Assembly (NCBI GenBank): GCA_963715825.1
Contig: CAVQSI010000006.1
Coordinates: 118,078 to 182,077, forward strand
DNA: 64,000 nt
Source: Sva-07 sp963715825
GTDB taxonomy: Bacteria > Actinomycetota > Acidimicrobiia > Acidimicrobiales > Ilumatobacteraceae
Reading direction: 5' to 3'
Shown: positions 8,633 to 16,171 of the stretch, in pieces
Layout of the letters: each line of letters opens with the position of its first letter
Numbering within the stretch: the stretch's first letter is position 1
Position numbers and translations under genes: made by a program
The notes under the pieces: generated by a model
Told to the model about the DNA's origin: nothing
Seen by the model: the letters and a program-made list of their open reading frames with translations, nothing else
Database searches by the model: none

Positions 8633-9427
8633 ATGATCGGCGTCGAGCAGGGCGACATCGGGGTCGTCGGACTGGCAGCATCGGGGATTCTCGTCGCCGT
8701 CGCGGTGGCGATCTCGCTGTGGCGCCGACTGGGCCTCGAACGCAGCCTGCTGTGGGCGTCGATGCGGGCGTTGGTGCAGTTGCTGCTCGTCGGCTGGGTC
8801 CTGCAGTTCGTGGTCGATCCCGACGATCCGCTGATCTTCTCGGTGCTGTGGCTCGTGGCGATGGTGTCGTTCGCCGCGTACACCACCTCGCGTCGCGCCG
8901 CCGACGTACCCAAGGTGCTGCGGCTGTCGCTGCTGGCCTACACGGCGTCGGCGATCGTGGTGCTGGGGGTGCTGTTCGGCTTCGGGATCTACGAGCTCGA
9001 AGGCCGCACGCTGGTGCCGCTCGCCGGCATGGTGATCGGCAACTCGCTGGCCGCCACCGTGCTCGTGTCGCGTCAGCTGCTGATCGCCGCCAACGAGCAG
9101 CGCGGCGTGATCGAAGGGCGCCTCGCCCTCGGACTGTCGGCGTCGGACGCGTTCGCCCCGCACCTGCGCCAGGCGCTGCGCACCGCGCTCGTGCCCCAGA
9201 TCGAGTCGACCAAGGCGGTCGGGATCGTGTTCCTCCCCGGAGCGATGGTCGGCCTGATCCTCGCCGGTGTCGACCCCGCCGACGCCGTCAAGGTGCAGGT
9301 GTCGGTGATGTACCTCGTGCTCGGCAGCGTGGCGACCACCACGGCGGTGATGAGTCTCGGGATCTCGCGGGAGCTGTTCACCCCGGCTCAGCAGCTTCGG
9401 CGGTCCGCTCAGCGGACCGACTCCTGA
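8633..9427 (+). CDS. fetB: ABC transporter permease, FetB / UPF0014 family
   Basis: 264 residues from the ATG at 8633; an in-frame GTG at 8600 would add eleven residues. It is a hydrophobic protein with about seven membrane segments. Conserved UPF0014 blocks: RALVQLLLVGWVLQFV, VSFAAYTTSRRAADVP, LVPLAGMVIGNSLAATVL, LALGLSASDAFAPHLRQALRTALVPQIESTKAVGIVFLPGAM (with the ATPase-contact helix) and GVDPADAVKVQ. It starts 43 bases after the ATPase gene and forms the membrane half of the exporter. Confidence 0.9.
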   Translation: MIGVEQGDIGVVGLAASGILVAVAVAISLWRRLGLERSLLWASMRALVQLLLVGWVLQFVVDPDDPLIFSVLWLVAMVSFAAYTTSRRAADVPKVLRLSLLAYTASAIVVLGVLFGFGIYELEGRTLVPLAGMVIGNSLAATVLVSRQLLIAANEQRGVIEGRLALGLSASDAFAPHLRQALRTALVPQIESTKAVGIVFLPGAMVGLILAGVDPADAVKVQVSVMYLVLGSVATTTAVMSLGISRELFTPAQQLRRSAQRTDS

Positions 9428-9541
9428 GTTCGACGCCGCATCCGGTCGCGTAACCCCCCACGCATGTTCATCGCGTGGGTCATCGTCACCGCATTCCTGG
9501 CCTTCGCCTCGTTCGGGTCCTGGCACGTCGTGGACGCGGGA

Positions 9542-10630
9542 TCAGACGTTGAAGCGGAACTCCATCACGTCGCCGTCCTGGGCGATGTAGTCCTTGCCCT
9601 CGACGCGCATCTTGCCGGCGTCCTTGGCGGCGTTCCACGAACCGAGGCCGAGGAGTTCGTCCCACTGGATGACCTCCGCACGGATGAAGCCACGCTGGAA
9701 GTCGGTGTGGATCCGCCCGGCACACACCGGCGCGGTCGAGCCCTCGTAGAACGTCCACGCCTTCGATTCCTTCTCGCCGGTCGTGAAGTACGTCCGCAGG
9801 CCGAGCAGGTGGTAGGCGCTGCGGACCATCCGGAACAGCGCGCCCTCGCCGAGGCCGAAGCCTTCCAGGATCTCGGCGCGCTCGATCGGATCTTCGATCG
9901 CTGCAGCCTCGGCTTCCATCTGGACGCACATGCCGATGATCTCGACGTTGTCGCCGGCGTTGTTGAACTCGGCGGCGACCAGCGCCTCCTTCTCGGGGAT
10001 GGCGTCGATGTCGTCCTCGCCGACGTTGACCACCACGAGCACCCGCCGGTTGGTCAGCAGGAAGTACGGGGCGAGCGCCTCGCGGACGTCGTCCTTCAAC
10101 CCGGCGCGGTAGAGCGGCAGGCCCTCGGCCAGCGCGTCGTAGGCGACCTGGAGGTGGGCGGTCTCGTCGGCCATCGACTTGTCGAGTTTCGCCTGTCGCT
10201 TGGTCTGGTGGAGTCGCTTCTCGACGGTTTCGAGGTCGGCGAGGGCCAGCTCGATCTCGACGACGCGGAGGTGTTCGAGCGGATCGGTCGGACCCGTGAT
10301 GTCGTCGTTGACGAACGCCCGCAGCACGAACACGATCGCGTCGACCTCGCGGATGTTGGCGAGGAACTTGTTGCCGAGGCCCTCGCCCTGGCTGGCGCCC
10401 TCGACGAGCCCGCCGATGTCGACGACCTCGACCTGGGCGTGGATGGTCTGCTTCGACTTCGACATCGCCGCCAGCCGGTCGAGGCGGTCGTCGGGCACCT
10501 TGGCGACGCCGATGTTCGGGTCCTTGGTGGCGAACGGATACGGCGCAGCGAGCGCACCACCGCCGGTCAACGCGTTGTACAGCGAGCTCTTGCCCGCGTT
10601 GGGGAGACCGACGAGTCCGAAACGTTCCAT
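9542..10630 (-). CDS. ychF: Obg-like ATPase YchF
   Basis: 362 residues, full length. TRAFAC-class P-loop protein that binds ribosomes and hydrolyses ATP in preference to GTP. P-loop GLPNAGKSSLYNAL, switch II DIGGLVEGASQGEGLGNKFL, and an altered G4 box NVGE in place of NKxD, as in the family. The C-terminal TGS domain includes LGLRTYFTTGEKESKAWTF and ends with QDGDVMEFRFNV. It is a single gene; the short region between it and fetB is discussed under rejected items. Confidence 0.97.
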   Translation of the reverse strand: MERFGLVGLPNAGKSSLYNALTGGGALAAPYPFATKDPNIGVAKVPDDRLDRLAAMSKSKQTIHAQVEVVDIGGLVEGASQGEGLGNKFLANIREVDAIVFVLRAFVNDDITGPTDPLEHLRVVEIELALADLETVEKRLHQTKRQAKLDKSMADETAHLQVAYDALAEGLPLYRAGLKDDVREALAPYFLLTNRRVLVVVNVGEDDIDAIPEKEALVAAEFNNAGDNVEIIGMCVQMEAEAAAIEDPIERAEILEGFGLGEGALFRMVRSAYHLLGLRTYFTTGEKESKAWTFYEGSTAPVCAGRIHTDFQRGFIRAEVIQWDELLGLGSWNAAKDAGKMRVEGKDYIAQDGDVMEFRFNV

Positions 10631-10703
10631 GAGCCGCCCGAGGCTACCGAGCCCGGGTGTCCAGCGTGGCTGTCCGGCATGGCGGATTCGGAGGCCCGGT
10701 CGT

Positions 10704-10758
10704 GCAGTTCCCGACAGATCCAGTCGCGGCTGTCGCGACCAGATCCGTCGAGAAGTGC
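10704..10758. repeat. Palindromic intergenic repeat, family A, copy 1
   Basis: An imperfect palindrome of about 55 bp whose right half (CGCGACCAGATCCGTCGAGA then AGTGC) matches copies at 11747-11798 and 37274-37328. It lies five bases beyond the stop codon of the minus-strand gene at 10764-11693, so it would be the 3' end of that transcript. Function as a terminator or RNA stabiliser is inferred. Confidence 0.85.
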
Positions 10759-10763
10759 GCCGT

Positions 10764-11693
10764 TCAGGCAGCGTCGGGTGGAAACGAACCGAGCGGTTCG
10801 GGCGCCCAACGGTCGAGTGCCGCTCGGATTCGATCGGCGGTCGCCTTCGGACGGGTCATGATCGAGCGGTAGGTGAATCGCAGCACGATCCAGCCGGCCG
10901 CGACCAGGTCGGCGTCGCGTTCGCGGTCCCGCTCGAACGTGTCGCGGTCGAGACCGTGGTACTGCCAGCCATCGCACTCCAGCAGGACCGGGGTGTCGAT
11001 CACCCGGAAGTCGACCTCGTGTCGTTCGATCACCGGATGGAACTCCACCGGCGGGAGGTCGAACCGATCGACGAGGCGTTGCATCACGAGCTCGAGGATC
11101 GAATCGGCGGGCTTGTCGTCGATCGACCAGTCGGCCACGGCATCACGCAGCGCCACCGTCCCCCCACGGCCCCTGCGGGCGTGATCGGCCGCCGCTGATT
11201 CGATGGCATCGAGCGACGCCAGCCTGCTCGTGACCGCATGACCCACCGCGGCGTGGACGCCGTCGGGGTCGACCGCGCCGAGGTCGACGAGCGTTCGCAG
11301 GATGTTGGTGCACGTGATGCCGTAGCGCCGCAGTGTCGTGAGGCGGTTCCGGTCGACGGGGTGATGGATGACGACGCCGTCGAGCTGGAGGTTGCGTCGC
11401 TGGCCGGTGATGATCACGTCGATCGGGTCGTCGTCGGGTCGCGGGACGCCCCAGAGGCGGGCGGCCGAGCGGTGCGAGGCGAGCGTCGGCTCGCCGGTTG
11501 CCAGGACGGCGGCGATGATCCGCTGCTCGGGCGTGTCGGGGGTGCCGACGAGCCTCGCGACGTGCGAGTGGAGCTGCACGAGGTTGCCCCGGTCGATCGC
11601 CCGGTACCAGGCGGAGCGGGTGAGCCCCGACGCCTCGAAGGTGATGATGCCGTGGTGGGCGCGTGCCCAGTCGTCGAAGTCGGAGAGTCGCAT
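10764..11693 (-). CDS. AbiEi-like / DUF559-type protein
   Basis: 309 residues from the ATG at 11693. The N-terminal third (MRLSDFDDWARAHHGIITFEASGLTRSAWYRAIDRGNL) looks like the winged-helix start of AbiEi-type proteins, with a following RSAARLWGVP block. The C-terminal part has a putative PD-(D/E)xK-like core: a Glu in the long helix, EVDFRVIDTPVLLECDGWQYH, then ERDADLVAAGWIVLRFTYRSIM, as in DUF559/very-short-patch-like domains. Such chromosomal proteins are common in actinobacteria and their role is unresolved. No partner toxin gene is adjacent, so calling it an antitoxin would not be justified. Confidence 0.7.
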   Translation of the reverse strand: MRLSDFDDWARAHHGIITFEASGLTRSAWYRAIDRGNLVQLHSHVARLVGTPDTPEQRIIAAVLATGEPTLASHRSAARLWGVPRPDDDPIDVIITGQRRNLQLDGVVIHHPVDRNRLTTLRRYGITCTNILRTLVDLGAVDPDGVHAAVGHAVTSRLASLDAIESAAADHARRGRGGTVALRDAVADWSIDDKPADSILELVMQRLVDRFDLPPVEFHPVIERHEVDFRVIDTPVLLECDGWQYHGLDRDTFERDRERDADLVAAGWIVLRFTYRSIMTRPKATADRIRAALDRWAPEPLGSFPPDAA

Positions 11694-11746
11694 GCCCGGA
11701 CAGTGGGCGCGGTTCGACTCGATGCGGAAACCACACGTCGAACGCT

Positions 11747-11798
11747 GCATTTCTCGACGGATCTGGTCGCGGCAGTCGCGACCAGATCCGTCGGGAAT
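11747..11798. repeat. Palindromic intergenic repeat, family A, copy 2
   Basis: The cleanest copy: the 13-base arms GGATCTGGTCGCG and CGCGACCAGATCC are perfectly complementary around a 5-base centre, with outer arms around TTCTCGAC and GTCGGGAA. It begins five bases beyond the stop codon of the minus-strand lipoprotein gene (stop at 11804). Confidence 0.9.
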
Positions 11799-11803
11799 CG
11801 CGG

Positions 11804-12787
11804 TCAGGGGGCGATGGTGACGAGTGCGTCGGCGGTGGCGGCGACGATCGTGCCATCGGCGAGTGTGGCGGCGCCGGCGAGACAGGGTCCGAGGCCGTCG
11901 CCGTAGCCGGGCGGGTCGGCCGACCACCGGCGCAGCTGCGCGTCGAGGAATCCGCACACCGCCAGCTCGCCGTCGGGCAGCGCGACGATTGCCGAGGGTG
12001 CCCGCGGGCCGGCGTCCGAGGCGTCGAGGTCGTTGCGGTCGACGCGCGCCGCCGGGTTCGCGAGGTCGATCGGCCCGGTGCGCTCGATGTCGTCACCGAC
12101 CGCGTTGTCGGCCACCCACAGTTGGTCGCCGGTGACGGTGAAGGCGAAGGGGTTGATGTAGCCGTCGGACAGCACCACCGGCACCTGGTCGGGCGGGCCG
12201 AGCGGATCGAGCGCCAGCATCGCGCCGCTGCCGTGGTCCTCGGCCCAGTCGGTGAGCTGGCCGATGCCGAGTATCAGCCGACCATCGGGCGCAGCGTCGA
12301 GATGCCCGCCGACCGCGCCGCCGGCCGTGCCGCCCGCATCCCACACGATCCGGTCGACGCCCGCAGGCGAGTCGCTGGTGAGCGAGCCGACGAGGAGGTG
12401 TTCGGTGTCGGGGTCGGTCCACGCCGCGTAGCGCACACCGTCGATCACCGTGTGGCCGAGCAACCCGCGCTGTTCGCCCTCGGTGCCGACGTCGATCGAC
12501 GCGAGCACGGTGACCGTGGCGGGTTCGTCGACGTCGATGCTGCGGATCGTTCCGGCGCGCCGGTCGACCCACTCGACGACGGTGGGATCGGAGTCGGCGG
12601 CGCGCAACGCGATCAGGTCGCCGGGCCGTGCGTCGGAGAACTCGACGACGGTGCGGACCGTGCCGCTGGCCGGCTCGGACGCGTCGTTCGCACAGCCGGT
12701 CAGACCGGCGACCCCGAAGGCTGCGACGGCCGCGACGCCAGCCGTGATCCTGCAGTGCGGGCGGGACCGGCGGCGCAGCGAACTCAT
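11804..12787 (-). CDS. Lipoprotein with glucose/sorbosone-dehydrogenase-like beta-propeller
   Basis: 327 residues from the ATG at 12787. The N-terminus is a lipoprotein signal: Arg-rich start, hydrophobic core and lipobox GLTGC, with Cys near residue 31. The mature part has blade-like repeats. GGHLDAAPDGRLILGIGQL and GYINPFAFTVTGDQLWVADNAVGDD recall the PQQ-dependent soluble aldose dehydrogenase fold ('hg.g.l.f.pDG.Lyvs.Gd', 'G.rNp.gl....g.lwvae.g'). PQQ or calcium ligands cannot be assigned by eye. It diverges from the PHP gene. Palindrome A2 follows the stop. Confidence 0.65.
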   Translation of the reverse strand: MSSLRRRSRPHCRITAGVAAVAAFGVAGLTGCANDASEPASGTVRTVVEFSDARPGDLIALRAADSDPTVVEWVDRRAGTIRSIDVDEPATVTVLASIDVGTEGEQRGLLGHTVIDGVRYAAWTDPDTEHLLVGSLTSDSPAGVDRIVWDAGGTAGGAVGGHLDAAPDGRLILGIGQLTDWAEDHGSGAMLALDPLGPPDQVPVVLSDGYINPFAFTVTGDQLWVADNAVGDDIERTGPIDLANPAARVDRNDLDASDAGPRAPSAIVALPDGELAVCGFLDAQLRRWSADPPGYGDGLGPCLAGAATLADGTIVAATADALVTIAP

Positions 12788-12891
12788 CGGAACCGACCGT
12801 ACCGCCGTACGTCGCATCGGGCCCGGCAGCGGCCGATGAGGCCGGGCACGATGTGACGCCGCCACGTGACGCCGACAGTACGATCGGCGCG

Positions 12892-13908
12892 ATGACGCCC
12901 GAGCAGGCGCTGCTGCGCGTGATCCACTGCCTCGACCGGGCCCACGAGTCCGGCTTCAAGTCCAAGGCGTTCGTGCGGGCGCTCGACGTGGTGCGCTCCA
13001 CCGCGCCCGACGAACTCGCCGAGCGGGCGGATGCCGGCACGCTCACCGATCTCGAGGGCATCGGCTCGTCGACGGCGGCCGTGATCACCGACGCGCTCGC
13101 CGGCCGCGAACCCGCCTACCTCGCCAAGATCGACGCCGAGTCGCAGGTGCCGATCACCCCGGAGGGCCAGGTGTACCGCGACGCACTCAAGGGCGACTGT
13201 CATCTCCACTCCACGTGGAGCGACGGCGGGGCACCGATCGAGGCAATGGCCGCCACCGCGATGGCGATCGGCCACGAGTACATGGTGCAGACCGATCACT
13301 CCGCCCGCCTGACGATTGCCCACGGGTTGAACGAGCAACGCCTCGCCGAACAGCTCGACCAGATCGCTGCGGTCAACGCCGACATCGCAGCGGCCGGCCA
13401 CGACTTCCGGATCCTGTCCGGGATGGAGGTCGACATCCTCGAAGACGGCGCGCTCGATCTGTCCGACGACATGCTGGCGCGCCTCGACGTGGTGGTCGCC
13501 AGCGTGCACTCGAAGCTGCGCATGGAGCGCCAGCAGATGACCGAGCGGATGCTGATGGCGGTGGCGTCGCCGCACGTCGACATCCTCGGGCACTGCACCG
13601 GCCGGATGATCGGCAAGCGCCCGCCGTCGGAGTTCGACGCCGACTACGTGTTCGCCGCGTGCGCGCAGTTCAACACGGCGGTCGAGATCAACTGTCGACC
13701 CGAGCGGCTCGACCCGCCTCGGGAGCTGCTCGACGTGGCCATCGAGTACGGCTGCTGGTTCTCGATCGATTCCGACGCGCACGCGACCGGCCAACTCGAG
13801 TGGCAGCCCCTCGGCTGCGACCGCGCCGCCGAGCGCGAGGTCCCGATCGACCGGATCATCAACACGATGTCCGCCGACGATCTCCTCGCCTGGACCGCCC
13901 AGAGCTGA
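12892..13908 (+). CDS. PHP domain protein with helix-hairpin-helix N-terminus (PolX-like C-terminal module)
   Basis: 338 residues from the ATG at 12892. Residues 1-80 form a helical region with a hairpin signature (LTDLEGIGSSTAAVI), as in the DNA-binding start of PolX-type proteins. The rest is a PHP phosphoesterase domain: DCHLHSTWSDGGAP (metal HxH), VQTDHSARL, SGMEVDILEDG, VVASVHSKL, DILGHCTGR and SIDSDAHATGQL. No polymerase domain is present. Activity is likely a metal-dependent phosphoesterase on nucleic acid or nucleotides; the substrate is unknown. It probably shares a promoter region with the divergent lipoprotein gene. Confidence 0.88.
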   Translation: MTPEQALLRVIHCLDRAHESGFKSKAFVRALDVVRSTAPDELAERADAGTLTDLEGIGSSTAAVITDALAGREPAYLAKIDAESQVPITPEGQVYRDALKGDCHLHSTWSDGGAPIEAMAATAMAIGHEYMVQTDHSARLTIAHGLNEQRLAEQLDQIAAVNADIAAAGHDFRILSGMEVDILEDGALDLSDDMLARLDVVVASVHSKLRMERQQMTERMLMAVASPHVDILGHCTGRMIGKRPPSEFDADYVFAACAQFNTAVEINCRPERLDPPRELLDVAIEYGCWFSIDSDAHATGQLEWQPLGCDRAAEREVPIDRIINTMSADDLLAWTAQS

Positions 13909-13932
13909 ACTGGCCCGTCCGGATGCGGTCGG

Positions 13933-13972
13933 GGTGGGTGGGTGAGGTGGGTGGGTGAGGTGGGTGCAGTGG
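13933..13972. repeat. Short G-rich tandem repeat
   Basis: A 40-base stretch made of units close to GGTGGGTGGGTGA. It lies between the PHP gene and the tiny bL37-like gene. It could be a replication-slippage tract or G-quadruplex-prone DNA; it contains no gene. Confidence 0.7.
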
Positions 13973-14017
13973 CGTGCGGTTGGGGGAGGCACCGCAGCGC
14001 CGTAGCATGGCATGCCT

Positions 14018-14101
14018 ATGTCGAAGAAGACCAAGAAGAAGAAGGCCAAGATGCGCCGCTCCAAGGCGAATCACGGCAAGCGCCCCAACATGGGCCGCTG
14101 A
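14018..14101 (+). CDS. Putative ribosomal protein bL37 (27 residues)
   Basis: A 27-codon gene that begins MSKKTKKKKAKM, continues RRSKANHGKRPN and ends MGR before a stop. The very basic composition and the KANHGKRPN ending match, from memory, the roughly 24-residue bL37 subunit described on mycobacterial ribosomes and conserved in actinobacteria. If correct, it binds 23S rRNA. A hairpin follows 45 bases later, consistent with a short independent transcript. The gene is easily missed by gene finders. The family match should be confirmed by alignment. Confidence 0.65.
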   Translation: MSKKTKKKKAKMRRSKANHGKRPNMGR

Positions 14102-14145
14102 ACCGAGCCTCGAGCTCACACCACCCGTCCACGCCTCGATCGCTG

Positions 14146-14191
14146 AAGCGCCCGCTGCGCTGCTCCTCACGGAGCGGTCGACCGGGCGCTT
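14146..14191 (+). terminator. Hairpin after the bL37-like gene
   Basis: Outer arms AAGCGCCCG and CGGGCGCTT pair over nine bases, and an inner GCTCC/GGAGC stem sits inside the loop. There is no strong T tract. It lies 45 bases after the tiny gene, so a terminator role is likely. Confidence 0.5.
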
Positions 14192-14265
14192 CGTCGCGTC
14201 TGGGCGCCGATCGACGCATCGTGCCGACTTCGGCGAGCCCGCCGTGGGTGGGCGAGACTGCACCG

Positions 14266-14958
14266 ATGACCGATGCAACGACCGACGCAGCGCACACGGG
14301 TGAGCCGAGGGTCGAATGGCTGACCGTCGCCGGCGACGCCGACGTGTGGCGGTCGCTGGGGCTGACGGTCACCGCCGACGGCATCGTCGCGCTCGTCGGC
14401 ACGTCGATCCGTGTCGTCGCGCCGCCGGGCGATGGCGCGACCGGGATCGTCGGCTGGGCGCTCAGCGGCATCGGCACGGCGGAGACCGACGGCGCCGGCG
14501 GCGTTGACACTCAGCTCGACAGCATCGACATCGACGGCTTGGCGACCCAACGGGTCGCACCGTCGACGCCCGTGTACGCCGACCATGCGCTGGGTGCGTC
14601 AGGGCTCGATCATGTGGTGGTCTCGACCGCCGAACTCGAGCGCACCAGCGCCGCGATCGCCTCGGCGACCGGCTGCGAACTCAAGCGCGTTCGTGAGGTC
14701 GGCTCGATGCGTCAGGGGTTCCACCGGATCGGCCGTGGTGGTCTGATCGTGGAACTCGTCGAGCGCCCCGATCTGCCCGCCGGGCCCGCCACGTTCTGGG
14801 GGCTGGTGCTGATCGTCGACGACCTCGATGCCGCGTACGAACTGATCGGCGCCGATCGGATCTCGGCGCCCAAGGATGCCGTGCAACCCGGCCGCCGCAT
14901 CGCCACCGTTCGCGCCGAGGTGGGCCTCGGTCTGCCGGTGGCGCTGATGACGCACTGA
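14266..14958 (+). CDS. VOC (glyoxalase/bleomycin-resistance fold) family protein
   Basis: 230 residues from the ATG at 14266. The second half carries a recognisable VOC module: GASGLDHVVVSTAELERTSAAIASATGCELKRVREV, then FHRIGRGGLIVELVERPDL and FWGLVLIVDDLDAAYELIG. The N-terminal half resembles a decayed first module. Metal-ligand positions His and Glu are visible (LDHVVV, IVELVE), but activity cannot be predicted. It is convergent with the LPRTG gene, with a strong hairpin between them. Confidence 0.75.
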   Translation: MTDATTDAAHTGEPRVEWLTVAGDADVWRSLGLTVTADGIVALVGTSIRVVAPPGDGATGIVGWALSGIGTAETDGAGGVDTQLDSIDIDGLATQRVAPSTPVYADHALGASGLDHVVVSTAELERTSAAIASATGCELKRVREVGSMRQGFHRIGRGGLIVELVERPDLPAGPATFWGLVLIVDDLDAAYELIGADRISAPKDAVQPGRRIATVRAEVGLGLPVALMTH

Positions 14959-14971
14959 GTCGGGACGCGGC

Positions 14972-15003
14972 GGGGGCGGACCCGGTGAACCGAGTCCGCC
15001 CCC
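14972..15003. terminator. Bidirectional hairpin between convergent genes
   Basis: GGGGGCGGAC and GTCCGCCCCC form a perfect 10-bp stem around a 12-base loop. It is 13 bases after the VOC stop and 38 bases beyond the stop of the opposing LPRTG gene, so it can terminate both transcripts. Confidence 0.75.
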
Positions 15004-15041
15004 GAAAGGTGCTGCTGTGCCGCTCTGGGCGGCGTGGCCGG

Positions 15042-15895
15042 TCAGCTCGGGCTGGGCGAGCTGTCCGGGTTGCGGCGTCGGCGGGCGGCGGTCATGAACA
15101 GCAGACCGGCCAACAGCGCAGCGGCGCCCAGGATCAACGCATTGCCGGGGCCGCCACCGGTTCGTGGCAGTTCGCAGTCGTCGTCGGGGTTGCCGTCGTT
15201 GTTCTGGCCCGGCACGCAGATCGGGTTGCAGTTCTCGTCCTGGCCGGGGCCGGGCACGCAGATCGGGTTGCAGTTCGCGTCCTGGCCGGGGCCGGGCACG
15301 CACACCGTGGTGGTCGGCGGCGAGTCGTCGGGCGGGTTCGCACACACCGACGTGGCCGGCGGGTACAAGACCGTTGCGCCGTGGCGGTCGGGTTGACCGT
15401 GACCTCGATCACGAGCCCTTCACGCAGGAAGGCGTCGGACGGGTCCGGAATCCAGGAGACGCCATCGTCGGCGAGCTGCCACCCCGGCCAGTCGGTTGCG
15501 TTTCCGGCAGCGTCGACGGACGCGCCGGGCCAGATGATCGAACCGGAGAAGCTGTTGACCGTCTGGGTCTGCACGACGTTGCCGTTGCGATCCTTGATGG
15601 TGAGTGTCGCCTGGGTGGACACCGGCGTGAAGCCCTGCGGCACGATCGTGTAGCGGATGAACGGGGCGTCACGGATGCATTCGGGCGAGAACCCGGACAC
15701 GTCCAGGGACTCCTCGGGCAGGGTCGTGGTGACGTAGTTGCCACCTTCGTCGACCGATGTCGTGGGATCCGTCTGGGCGTGCATGACCGCTGGGCTGATC
15801 GTTGCCGCGGTCAGTGCCACCATCATCCCGATCTGGAGACGACGCCGGAGTCGGCGCTGTCCGTTCATGGGTGGTCGTATCGCAGATGAGGTCAT
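15042..15895 (-). CDS. Small LPXTG-type surface protein with Cys-rich repeats (one frame shift)
   Basis: The gene reads from the ATG at 15895 (or 15868) with a signal peptide (RRLRRRLQIGMMVALTAATISPAVMHA). An extracellular beta domain follows (residues 40-170). The frame changes at about 15,370-15,390 and continues into VLYPPATSVCANPPDDSPP and a repeat of about 14 residues, NPICVPGPGQDENC, present two and a half times. It ends in LPRTGGGPGNALILG, a membrane helix and an RRRR tail. The LPRTG-helix-Arg layout is a sortase signal. No sortase gene lies in the window. The shift is probably a sequence error, because both parts are coherent and complementary. About 275 bases upstream (15,896-16,171) hold no recognisable gene. 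Confidence 0.75.
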
Positions 15896-16171
15896 GTGTC
15901 CGCCTTTGTGGTGTTCTCCGCCGTGGGCGTGTCAGGGGTTCGACCACGCTCAGTGGTGGCGACGATAGCGGAGTCGATGGGCGAACTGCAAGGGCGAATC
16001 AGAGAAAAGCCTTGATTTCATTGAGCTTCAAGGAATCATCTGTCCACTGGTCCGCTTCTCACGGAGGGCGTTTGGTCCGCCACCCAACGACCGAGCCGCA
16101 GGAATGCCACGGAAAGTGGTCACGACGTTCGATGCATCCGGCGGCAGCAGGGTGTCGGGCCGAACGCTGGG

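Noticed and set aside
9464..9541. Possible small membrane protein beginning MFIAWVIVTAFLAFASF
   Set aside because: The hydrophobic start is suggestive of a DoxX-type beginning, but the frame then runs antisense through ychF with no further similarity. At most a fragment.
10764..11693. AbiE-type toxin-antitoxin system
   Set aside because: Only the AbiEi-like protein is present; there is no AbiEii nucleotidyltransferase next to it.
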